64,000 bases of DNA from Leucosporidium creatinivorum (lineage: Eukaryota; Basidiomycota; Microbotryomycetes; Leucosporidiales; Leucosporidiaceae). Below the pieces are notes generated by a model. That model ran no database searches. It was given only the letters and a program-made list of their open reading frames with translations, and was not told the origin of the DNA. The DNA is taken from NCBI GenBank assembly GCA_001600635.1, contig BCKL01000010.1, forward strand, positions 785,677-849,676, read 5' to 3'. Made by a program: the position numbers and the translations under genes. Of the stretch, positions 22,441 through 33,560 are shown in pieces. The stretch's first letter is position 1, and every line of letters starts with the position of its first letter.

Positions 22441-25400
22441 CTAGCGCAGCATCGACAGACCTTGTCTTCGGCGAACTCGAGGGCGAGTCGTTGTGAGCTT
22501 GGGTGTCCTGTTGACGAGCAAAAGGTCAGCTCAGCGTTAGAGAGCGAAACAGGTACCACTCACCTCGCGAAACCCATTGACCCTCCCTCACCCTTAGCCT
22601 CCAAAACTCCCGAGTTTTCGCTCTCGCTCTCCCCATCGCTCCTCTGTTCCTCCACGTTGCCCACTCCCTCCAACTTCCTCCTCGCCGCATCAAACTGATC
22701 CTTCCTCCTCTTCGTCACCGTCTTCCCCCCTCCCAAGAACTCGACATCCACCGTCTTGACCGGCGAAGGAGCGAGCTTGGATCTCAAACCTCGCATCTTG
22801 AAGCCGAGTTTGGGCGGGAGGGCGGTGAAGGGCGAGAGGGCATCCTCCTTCTTGGGACTGGAGGTCGATTTGGTGAGGACGAGTTGACGGTTGACAGGCT
22901 TGGCGCCGAGGGGTATGCGGACCTTGCGAGCTGGGATGGGCGAGGGCGAGGGAGGAGACACCTCGGCGGGCACGTCGGGCTGGTCCTTCGAGTTGGAGCC
23001 GTCGGAGGAGACCATCGGCGTGGGAGGGGACAGAGCGTGCGAAGGGTAGATGTCGGGCGAAGGGTAGCCGACGACAGAGACGCTCGAATGGTGGTGGTAA
23101 GCGCGACTGTGGAAGCGGTTTTGCGAGTCGAAGAGGTATTGGAGGATGTCGTGGGTCGTGGTAGGGCGCTTGAAGTCTGTGAGAGTGGCAAAGGTGAGTT
23201 ACTGCCGTCTACCGAAGCAAAGGAAGCAACTCACGAGCCATCGCTTCTCGCGAAGCGTCGGTGTCGGGCCACAGCGTCTGGCTTCGGCGGATCTCCATCT
23301 CGGCCTCGTAATGGAAGTGGACGTAGTTGCGCATGACTGTCTGCGTCAAACCGTCGTCCATGAGAGCGTACACCTCGTCAAACTGCTCGTCGAACTCGTC
23401 CTCCTCTTCGTCCTTCGGCGCGGCGGCGAAGGAGAGATTGAACGTCTGAGGATGAGAAGGCTCGACCTGCTGCTCGACAGCCTTCTCCTCCTCGATTTCG
23501 ACGATCTCGATCACACGAGGAGGCGAATGAAGCTCTTCGATGAGCTCAAGAGGGCGGTGGGAGTCGAGGACGATGGGCGAGATGGAAGGGGGGAAGGGCA
23601 GCTCGGCGGTGGGCGACGAGGCAGGGCTAGCGAGCGTCTCCCTCTCGTCTTCCTCGATCGTCTCCCTGATGATGCTCGACGACCTCGAGACCTGTCGCGA
23701 ATGACCCTTGGCGCGCACAGCAACGACGGGAGGGTGTTGGCGGTCGAGGTCGAATGAGGAGCGCACGGCGCTGAGCTGGCTCGAACGATCCGAGTCGGAG
23801 GCGTAGATGGAGGGGGAAGAAGGAGGAGGCGTGTCGGGAGGGACAAACACGTTGCTGAGGGATTGGGTAGAGATAGGACGAGGGCGGGGAACCTCCTTCG
23901 CCGGCTGGAGAGGGCGGACGAAGCGAGGCGAAGGAGCAGCTGAAGGTAGGTTCATCAGTCAGCGAGCTGCGCCACAGCTTGTCATCAAGAGAAGAGCCCA
24001 CCGAGAGCTTCCTGAAGCTGAATCTCGCCCGTCGAATCCTCTTCCGAAGCCGACCCCGAACCTCGCATGCCTGCTCCTCTCGCCTTGAACTCCTCCAACG
24101 GGTTGAACAGCTTCTTGAAGGGGCTTGAATTGGGCCTGCCCTTCGTAGGCGAGCTTGAGGAATGAGTCTGAGTCCACGGCGAGCCAGCGCCATTCTTCGG
24201 TCCTCGAATCGTCGAGTTGGCGCTCGAGTTGGCGCCGAGGGGAGGGAAGCGGAACTCGGGGATGGGAGGCGGCTGTCGAGTGAGCATAGGGATGCGCCGA
24301 CTACGAGGAAGAGGGCAGGGGGAAGAGTGCATCGAGGAGATGCTGAGGTTGGTCGAAAGCGAGCTTCGGGCGAAGGAGCTGCTCGTGAGCTCGTCGGGAG
24401 GCGCTCCTTCGAGTTCCGACTCGGAGCTGTCGGCGATGGATTGGACGGAAGGACCGCGTCGATGTTGACGTCGACTACGATCTTGCGAGTAGCGAACCAT
24501 GCTGTGGCGAAGGAGCGCCTGTCCCGAGGCTGGCGTCGGCGAACCGATTCCGCACTCGCTCGAACCTTCCGAAGAGGAGATGATGCTTTGCTGGCGAAGG
24601 TGCTGAGGCTGCGTCTGTTGCGAGCTGCGGTGGTAATGGTGATCGTCGGAGAGGGCGGGTGAGTCGGCTTGGACGAGGGAAGTGAGGGAGACGCCGCCGT
24701 CCAGACGATCGAGCATCTTCTCGCCGACCTGAGTGGTGTAGAAGCGGGTCAGCTAAGCTCTCCATGCTTGAGAAGTAGCGAGGAATACTCGCAGTAGGTC
24801 TCTCCATCGCCAAGTACTCCCTCACGCTGTCCCTAAACCTCAGCTGCTCCTCCTCTTCCTCGGCCTCAATCTCGTCCGCCTCGCTCGTGGGTGCAAGAGC
24901 TGGCTGCCCAGGTCCCGAGCCGCTCAGCATCTCCCTCAGAGCCATAGCCGCGGTCGAGATATGGCCCTCGAAGCTTTCGGCGGTCGAATCCTCGCCCTCG
25001 CTCGAGGTAGCCGTAGGCGAGGCGCTGCTGAGAGGTCCAGTCGTCGATCCTCCGCTTCCCTCGTTGATGTAGACGTCGAGGAAGTCGTCCGTGTTCTCGA
25101 ATCGGTGGAGAGCGAGAGAAGGGTGATCCTCGTCTTCCGAGGTAGCCTCATCGCTCGAGTACTCGTTGCCGAAGGGTTCGGCTTGCTCGACCTCATCAAA
25201 GTCGAAGGGCACCTCGTCGAGCTCGTCTCGGTCTCGCATGCCATAGATAGCACTGACCTCCACCTCGGAGATGTGATCCGAGATCGAGCGGATGAGCTGT
25301 TGCAGGTCGTCGGGAACGTCCGAGACCGTCGAGCGAATCGACTCGATCGACTCGACCTTGGGCAGGTGCTGGCGAAGGGAGGCGGAGAGGTCGGCATAGT

Positions 25401-27654
25401 TGTCGCAGTACTTCTGTGGTGACGTGCGAGCAGTAGTACTGACGGAGGCGTTGAGGTCTTGGGTGTCATCGAGGTCGGAGAGAAGGGCGGCGAGGTCGGT
25501 GGTGGCGCCGCGGGCTTCGACGATTCCTTCTGCGGAAGAGAGAGTTGTCAGCAAGAATCTAGTACTATGAAGAGCTAGGAGATTCACCATCAGCCGAATC
25601 CTCGACCATCCCGATGATCTGCTCGGGTCCCATCGCTCGCTTCTTCGGGCTCTCGCCGTAGACGCTCCTCGGGCTCCCATCGGAGGGCTGAGGCAAGCCT
25701 CGCGCGTTCTTGTCGGGCGAGCTGGAAGCGGACTCGGAGGCGACAAAGTCCCTGAACCTTGCCGGCGAAGGAGCGCGGAAGGAGCGCCTGTTCGGCAATG
25801 GCGAGGGAGGGGTGTAGATGTCCTCATTGCCGGAGGAGTCGGAGGGCGAGTTGAGGGAGTGAGGATCATATGTCGAGTCGGTGGGGAGGATCTCGACGGG
25901 AGGGAGGAGGGAGAGGGCTGAAGGAGGGTCCACGCGCTTGACGAGGTGACGACTCGGCGCGGGGAGGAATTGGCCGCCTACGCGGTTGCTCAACGAGCGA
26001 GACGTGGGAACGGGGATGCTGGTACGTCGGGAGGCGGTAGCCGCGCGAGAGCGGATGGTGGCCTCGGGGATCGAGTGGCCGTAGAAGGTCGTGTCGTCCG
26101 ACGACTCCCTCGCCGAAGCCGAGGGAAAAGGGCGCTGGGAACCTCGGATCGTGGCTTGAGGGAAGACGGCCGAAATGGGGATGCGAGAAGGGGCGCGAGT
26201 TGGCTGGAGAATAGCAGGAGGTGATCCTGAGAGGCGAACAAAGAAGAGAGGATCAGCTCGGGTCTCGCAAGAGGATCAGAGCGGGAGTGCTCACCGGTCG
26301 CTGGAACCTGGATCTTCTCGGCGAGGTGCACCATGGGGGTAGGAGACTCGAGAGGCGACTCGATAGCCGCCTCGAAATGCTCCACTTGACTCTCGACCTT
26401 CCTCCCGCTGACCGCTCGGCCGAGCCTGCGCACCCATCCCTTCTTCTCGCTCCCCTCCCTCGACGAGATGTCGGAAGCGCGCTTCGAAGCTGACCCAGCG
26501 ATCGAAGCACTGCTGTTGGACGCCGACCTCGTATGAGAAGAGCTCGAAGCGGAGGCGGGAGCACGAGTTGATCCTCCGCGAGAGAGGTCCTTGAGGGCGT
26601 TGCGAAAGAAGCCTCGGCGCTGGCGGCCGCCCGAATTGAGCGTGGAAGGCGAAGTGGGAGGCTGGGAGTAGCTTGAGGTAGAGTTGCGAGAGGAAGTGGG
26701 AATCTTGGAGCTGACGGAGCGACGATCCTCGGCCGAGATGCGAGACTTGAACTCGGCGGCTTTGGTCGAGCTGTCCTCCTTGGTCCTCTTGCCCGAGCCG
26801 CTGGTCGCCACGCCTTCGAAGAGGTTGGCGAGCGAGTTTTTCTTCCCAAGACTGAGCTTGCTCGGCGTCTTCCTGAGGAGGTTCTTGAGCGAGGCGGCGT
26901 GGCTGAGAGTGCGAGCTCGTGCTCGGAACGAGTAGTCCCAAGTCGCCGAGTTGGGGTCAATCTTGGACTCGCCAGACGAGCCAGAGAACTTGGAAGTGAG
27001 TTCGTCGGGAACGGGAAGGCGAGAAGGGACGGGAGCGGGGCGCGGGGCGACGTAAGTCGGCGAAGTCTGGAGGATGGAGACGGGCTGGCGGAGGGTCGGG
27101 GACGCCGAGGAGAGGAGGTCACCGTAAGAGGCTACACGGCGAGGTTGATGGGAAAGTCGAGGAGGGGAGATGGTCTTAAGGCGAATGTCGTTAGAGGTCG
27201 TGAGAGGTCGTTGCAGTTTCGGGGAAGGGGAAGTGAGGAGGTTGAGAGGGATGGAGCGGGACTTGTGGAGTCTGTGACCCTGTCGGTTCCCACCGCTCTG
27301 CACCACCTCCTCGTTTTGGTCGTGGCCGTAATATCGTTCGGTCGGAGGGGAGCGCCTGCGCGCCTCCGGAGGTAGTTCGGCGAAGTGGGTGCTCCTCGTC
27401 CTCGCCCTTCTCTCCTCCTCGTTCCTGCCCCTCTCACTCGCCCTCAGCGCATCATGAGCCCTCTGCAGCGAGTTGCGAAAGGGCTGATCCATCTCGAGCA
27501 ACGCCGAACGCCTTCGGCTCGCCGCCGCGTCGCTTCCATTGGACGAGGTGATGGAAACGAGCGAGCGCGGACGGCTGATGTGCTGGCTGGGGAGCGGTCC
27601 TCGAAGGTGACCGCTGCTCGAGGTGTGCTGTCGATGCGAGGCGACCGATGCCAT
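22441..27654 (-). CDS. Large Ser/Arg/Pro-rich, mostly disordered protein, function unknown
   Basis: Seven exons: complement(27654-26295, 26226-25588, 25529-24793, 24728-24002, 23939-23235, 23176-22564, 22507-22441), 1615 residues with every junction in frame. The sequence is dominated by Ser, Pro and Arg with many S/T-P and R-x-x-S sites, as in heavily phosphorylated cortical or signalling scaffolds. Two stretches look folded: about DLQQLIRSISDHISEVEVSA with the flanking region (near 25200-25500), and EDEEEDEFDEQFDEVYALMD, which runs into VMRNYVHFHYEAEMEIRRSQ (near 23240-23440). The C-terminus is basic (RPRVRRRQGLSMLR). The third intron (24792-24729) uses a GC donor. I do not recognise a domain family; polarity or cytokinesis scaffolds would be one place to look, but that is a guess. 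Confidence 0.75.
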
Positions 27655-28387
27655 GACCTCGGCAGCGCAAACAATGAGCAGGGGCGCTGATTCGGATGAA
27701 CTTGGCGGGGTGAGGGTGATGAGAGGCGGCGGCGGAGGAGGCGAAGAGTGTTGTGTAGCTGATCGTGTACGTCCTAGAAGGGTCTGGATGAGGTGCTTGA
27801 TTCGTGGGTGAAGTCGTAAGGAGGAGGAGGGCAGTGTTGAAGGATGAGTCGTTGGAGCGGAGGAGAGGGAGGCCGAGGCAGCCAGGTTGTCGAAAGGGCG
27901 TAAGAAGAGTCGTTACTGAGTCGTTGCCGCTCCGGTCGTGTAGCTCAATAGATCCGAGCTGGCGCGTCGAGCTGTGATGCGTTGTTTGTCGTCCTCCAAT
28001 CGTGTCGTTAAGCCGTGAGCCGAGAGCGCCCCTCTGCGAAAGAGCGTATCAGCCATCTGTACTCGATCCCTGCTGTCCTGCGCACTTACTGCTTGACGAT
28101 GGCTCGTCGTCGTCGTCGTCGTTTCGTCGCGTGAGGAAGAAAGCAAACAGATGGGCTCGAGCGGCCCTCGCGAGCGTCCGTCAAAGCGCCAGGATAGGGG
28201 GTGTGAGTCGACGTTGATGTTGTGTAGTAGAGCACGTGGAAGTCGCTGAACAGCTTGAGGAAGAGCTGTGTACCATGTTCAGCGAGCAGAGACGAGCAAA
28301 GAGCGAGCAAAGCCGTCGCCGAACTCCCTCGCCTCGACCGAGATGGAAACTCAAGCCTCGTCTGCCGCATTCCACGCTTCACACACA
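27655..28387. other. Intergenic region
   Basis: Promoter of the large Ser-rich gene plus the 3' UTR of F-box gene A. A short run of GTC/GAC triplets lies near 28105-28125. No coding or RNA feature I can support. Confidence 0.5.
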
Positions 28388-30290
28388 CTACGCTGAGAGA
28401 CTCGTGTACTCACTCCACACCTCCCTCTCAAACATCGTCCCCGGCTCCTCCGCCTTCCTACAAACTAACGCCTTTCCCTTCCACTGCGCTCCCCTCCAGC
28501 GCCAAACGACGCTCTCGATAAGAGGGAACTCGGTTTGGATCATGACGAGGAACACGAGGAAGTGAGGAAGGGTCAGGGAGCAGGTGATGATGCTGGAGGT
28601 GGCGAGAGAGGCGGGAGAGTGAGACTCGATGAAGCCTTCGAGGTGGAGGTGGGTGAGGGATGGAAGGCGGGAGAGGAAGGCGCGGAGGCAGGGAAGGGTG
28701 TCCTGTGGTGCGGGAGAGACAGTAGAGAGAGTCAGCTTAGCTTGTTGTCTTGGCGTCAAGAGAACGATGGAAACGCACCTTGCCGAGCAGCGACTCGGTC
28801 TCGTCCTTGGAGGAGGCGACGAGTTCGAGTTCGGTGATGCCGTGGACGGTGGGCCAGAGGCTGAGGACATTCCCAGGCGGGAAGCTGGTAATCGAGCCAT
28901 AGTCCTCGAGCTTGAGGTACTCGAAGCTGGGAGCGTGCTCGGCGAGGAGCTCGAGAAGGAGGCCGAGCGTGTACTGTGTGGGCGAGGAGTGTCAGCGAGA
29001 TCCGAAATGCGAGAGAGAAGAGATCAAGCCTCACCTTGGGAGGAGCAGGAACACCATCCACGACTTCTCCGTTGACGTCGAGCACTTGAGTCTCCGCTTC
29101 GGGCACGTCGGTGGCCGGCTCAAAGACCTTCATCGAGTTGATAGTCAAGCGCTGCAGCGGGAGGTGGACCGTCTCCTTTACTGTCATCTGTGCAGACCGT
29201 CGACCGTCAGCAGCGCATCGAGAGCAAGCGAAAGTGGGACTCACCGTTTCGACCTTCTCTCGGAGACCGCGATAGATCTCGTAGGACATGACATCTTGAG
29301 GACGAATCCCGATTCCACTGCTCTCCGAAGCTGCTGCCCCTTCGATCCTGAGCTCTCGGAGCGTGAGGATGCACTCTATGAGTAGGTCAGAGACGAGGTC
29401 TCCGTCGTCGGCGTTGAGGAGGGCGAGCTTCGATAGGCGGGCGGCGGGCGGCGCAGGGGCCGAAGTGGAGTGCGGGCTCAAGTCTAAGATAGTCGGTGAG
29501 CGCTCATAGCACTCGAGTCTGAGCTCGACGAGGGAGGGTAGAGCTTCGAGGAGAACGAAGTCGTCGTCTTCGAAGTAGCAGGGATCGAGGATCAGGCGCT
29601 TGAGGAGGACGAGGTTCGCGAAAGCATCGGTGATCTCACGGGGGACGCAGAAGTTCATCTTGGGACTGTTGGTGGAAGACAGAGAGAGGGTGGTGAGGTG
29701 ACGAAGAGCGCCGGCGATGGGGTCGGTGAGGAGCGCGAAGATGATTCCTGGCATACGAGCCGACTCGTTTGACGGGTCTTCATCATCCCATTCCGAGAGG
29801 TCGATGTTGAGGTAGCGGATATGGCGAGTAAGACTGTTGCGGTGCTTGCTGAGGCGGAGGAGCTGCTCCTGCCGAAGCGAGCCATCTTCGTAGGTGGCGA
29901 TAGTGTAATCGTGCCAGAACGCCGGGGTGGCAGCGTCGTACAAGATCTTGCAGCTTTTTCGAAGAGCGCGGAGAGCTTCCCATTCGTTCTTGTGAGCCAG
30001 CTCGAGGGCGATGAGACGAAGCAGCTCGGTCGGGAGCTTGAGGATGAAGCCACGTTGAAGCAGCAGCGGGCGCTTCTTCTTTCTGCAGCGCCAGAGTAGT
30101 CCAACGTCAGCTCTGCGACCGATGATCCCACTCTGCTACAGAGGCTGCAGCAGTCGCGTGTCGCGCACTCTCTAAAGCGCTGGTCACGGGCGGTGGTGCA
30201 AGCCTTGACTTACGGAGGCGGTCCCGGCAGCTTGTCTATCCACTTGCATGCTCCGAACATGCCACGATGAGCCTGCTTTGGTCCCGACAT
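28388..30290 (-). CDS. F-box/LRR-like protein (gene A), paralogue of the gene at 36253
   Basis: Exons complement(30290-30214, 30082-29245, 29187-29035, 28973-28779, 28702-28388), 525 residues. The N-terminal stretch LKLPTELLRLIALELAHKN is an F-box-like helix, followed by Leu-rich strands (LTTLSLSSTNSP, LKRLILDPCYFE, LVELRLECYE, LRELRIEG, LEYLKLEDYG-like, THLHLEGFIE) that resemble an irregular LRR domain. F-box proteins recruit substrates to SCF ubiquitin ligases; the target here is unknown. The protein matches gene B along its length, and the third-from-last and later introns fall at equivalent places; the exon ending in the E-L-E-L-V block is 195 nt in both. Gene A has one extra 5' intron and a short basic N-terminal extension. 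The first exon is the least certain part. Confidence 0.78.
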
Positions 30291-31144
30291 AGCTAAACGG
30301 GAGTGGCGAGCACGAAGAGTCGACGAGCTGAGGCGAGGAGAGCTTCTGTAGAGTGGGGCGACGCTTCAGTAGGTGTACAAGATAGCTAGGAGCACATTGC
30401 TCACCTGTAGCGAGGTAGCCGGTCGCGTTGAGCAAAGACGAGTGAAGCGTAGGAGGGAGAGAGGCGCTGGTCGATACTGCCGCCCAGTGAAAGTGGCAGC
30501 AGTACAGTTAGGTGCAGGCTGTAAAGCGCAGGACTACCAGATAGCTTCCGAAATCCTCTGCGCTTGAGTACAGCTCGGTCAGCCTTCCCTTTCGCCTACA
30601 GGGACCGGCCGAAGGGGTTCGCAAGGCTCTTATCGCGTTTTCTGCACTACGTACACGGATCTACACATCTGTCGACTGTGCCAGGACTACTAGCAGTGTT
30701 CATAGTTGTTCCATTGCTCCAGATCACTCTCAAATGCTCTCTAATCCGCGAACGGCCCTCGGCGCCCTCTCGGCGATGACTTTGGATCACTTTGCTAGCT
30801 ACGCTGGCGGTCTAGCTCTATGCCAAGTGGCGAGTCAACCAAATCGTATACTTTTTACACCCTGCGCCTCTCGATTCTGCCAATTCTGCAGTGCATCAGC
30901 GCCTAGCCTGCCATTCTCGGAGCAGCGGCAGCGAGCGGTCGGTCGAGCGATTGCTTGGTCTAGTGTGAGTCTGATGATTTGCGAATTGGATAGTCAATTA
31001 CAGCCAACCACTCTCTACTACTCTAAGCTCTTGTATCGCCGAGTTGTACTAGTCTAAAGGCAACCTCTGAGTTGAGCCGGACTACTTGGGAGAAAAGCTC
31101 GAGACGCGCGGCGAGCTGCTTGAACTCACCCTCATCCAGCCAAC
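30291..31144. other. Divergent intergenic region
   Basis: Shared promoter space between F-box gene A (minus) and the eIF3i gene (plus). It is less GC-rich than the genes and contains several CTGTAG/TGTAGC words. No RNA gene or coding ORF that I can support. Confidence 0.5.
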
Positions 31145-33288
31145 ATGGTCCGTACCGCCTCTGGAGCTATTCTGTAGCTCTGTACTGACTGAGCTATCGA
31201 TCTACAACAGCGTCCTATCCTTCTTTCCGGTCACGAGCGATCCCTCACTCGTGAGTCTCTTGCCTCGCCGCCTCAGCTCGTCGCCTGCAGCTCACTGACC
31301 CGCTCGCCTCGCTGCTACTGTACACCTACAGAGATCAAGTACAACGCCGAGGGCGACCTTCTGTTCTCTGCTTCCAAGGACCACATCATCAACGTCTGGC
31401 ACTCGCACAATGGAGAGCGTCTCGGAACTTACGACGGCCACAACGGAACCGTCTGGACTATTGATGTTGACTGTGAGTTGTCGCTACAGCTGTGGGAGAC
31501 CATACGAGAGGTGCTGTAGCGGTGCAGGAGCACGAGAGGAGGCTGCAGAGCTGCAGGCGACCTTTAAAGAAGAAAGGGACGCGGTGGAGGCGCGGGAGGT
31601 GCTGGAGGGGTACAGAAAGGCTGGGACGGATGCGAAAGGGATGCTGGACAGATTGGGAGTGGTGCGGTACAGCTGGCGTAGCAGAAGGTGGACCGGGGCG
31701 GATTCGGCGCCCGCGATGAGACGACGCAAGGCTGCTTCCGCCTGGCAAGGTGCTTACAGCTACAGGAGCCTCGGGATGAGCTGAGGGGGGATGTTGGGGA
31801 AGGCTGCTATCCTACAGAGCTATTGGTGATGCCTCAAAGCCCTTCGCTGACCTAACGCTTCCCCTCCGACAGCTACCTCGACTTTCCTCGTCTCTGGCTC
31901 GGCTGACAACATGATGAAGCTCTGGAACGTGCGGACGGGAGAGTGTCTCAAGACTTGGGAGTTCACCACTGCCATCAAGCGTGTCATGTGGAGTGAGGAC
32001 GACTCCAAGGTGAGCTCCGAGCCGGGTCGAGTGCTTTGCGTTCTGCGCTGGAGGCTGATCATCCTTCGAATGTCGCACTGCAGATTCTGGCGGTTACGGA
32101 GCAGCGTATGGGATACAAGGGAGCCGTGCGAGTATTCGAGATCAACCGCGAGGCCGGAGCTACTCGTGAGTTCCGTTCAGTCGTTGCTCTTCGCCGAAGT
32201 AGAGCTGACCTCCCCTTCTCTCGCTACAACAGAATCCGAGGAGCCCCTCTTCACCATCACCCCTTCTGGATCAAAAGCAACAGTCGCTGCCTGGTGCGCC
32301 CTTGACCAGTACATCGTCACTGGCCACGAGAACGGAACTCTCAACCTGTGGGATATGGTGCGTTTCGGTCTCCCTCTGCACTCGCAGTTTCGTATCGTCG
32401 AATTGTTGCCGGCGATGAGGAGCTGCCTATCGTGAGTCGAAACACGAGCTGATCGCCCTTCACACCCACAGGACGGAGAGCTCTTCTACGAGAAGGAGGA
32501 CCGAGCACACCAGGAGCTCATCACCGACATGCAGATGTCGCCCGATGGCACCTACTTCATCACTTCCTCCAAGGACAAGAGCGCAAAGGTGAGGCTCACC
32601 GCTTTCGCTTCTCGGCGTTCCTTCTTCGGTGTGATCGCTCGGCGTTCGCGGCGAGGAGGATGGTGTCGATCTGGTAGTGCAGTGAGCTTCAACATTAACA
32701 CGCCGCCTCACTACAGATCTGGTCCGTCGGCCCCGACAAGAATGCCCACGGCGACGAGGACTACCTCACCGGCCTCAAGACCTTCACCGGCGAGCCACCA
32801 CTCAACTCTGCCGCCATCCTCCCCGGCAAGCCCTACATCCTCTGCGGAGGAGGACAGGAGGCCATGGCTGTCACCACCACCGGCGCCCGTCACGGTCACT
32901 TTGAGGTCCGCTTCTGGCATCGCGTGTTCGAGGAGGAGGTCGCTAGGGTCAAGGGAGGTTTCGGACCGTGCAACACGGTTGCGGTTCACCCTCAGAGTAA
33001 GGGGTACGCGATTGGTGGTGAGGATGGATACGTTAGGGTGCACCAGTGAGTTTCTTTGCTCGAGGGTTGACCTTCCTTCGCCGAGCTTTTGAGCTGACCG
33101 CTTCTCCATCCTGCCCCTCACTATTTTTTCACCACAGCTTCGATGACGACTTCTTCAACGCAAAGCCATGTGAGTACAAAGTTGTCTTCGCGCGCCCTTT
33201 CTCACCGTCGCGCCTCCGTTCCTCTTCGGCGTCGCTGACCCTTCCACTTCTCATCGCAGATGGCGCGTCGCTGGAGCCCGAGGATTAG
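31145..33288 (+). CDS. TIF34: Eukaryotic translation initiation factor 3 subunit i (WD40)
   Basis: WD40 propeller subunit of eIF3, needed for 43S complex assembly and scanning. Exons 31145-31147, 31211-31250, 31332-31472, 31873-32009, 32084-32165, 32233-32357, 32472-32588, 32717-33045, 33138-33169, 33260-33288; 344 residues, the usual length. The N-terminus [19 protein letters not shown] and blocks such as [53 protein letters not shown] and [20 protein letters not shown] are family signatures. The tail ends YGASLEPED. The first coding exon is the ATG alone, followed by a GTCCGT donor. The intron at 31473-31872 is 400 nt, four to six times longer than its neighbours. Confidence 0.95.
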
Positions 33289-33560
33289 ATATGCGGTAGA
33301 TACGAAGAGGAGGAAGCGAGTACTGTAACGCTGATTGGGTACCAAGACGACCTGATTGGAAGAGGACTGGCGAAGGTTTCGCAGCTCTCGCTTCGCTGAC
33401 GAGCCGACCAGCAAGGGAAACGTGGCTGGGTATTGCAAGAAGCAAGCAAGCGTGGTCTGTCCAGTCTCGGATCGACGTATCGCGCTGCAGGGTTGGAAAC
33501 GAGGTAAGCGCGATGCTCTGCGACACACGCTAAGGCGAGCAGCTCACCGTCTCTCCCCTC

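Noticed and set aside
31410-31784. Separate small gene overlapping eIF3i
   Set aside because: Its frame overlaps a conserved eIF3i exon and then runs through the long intron; no start, splice or family support.
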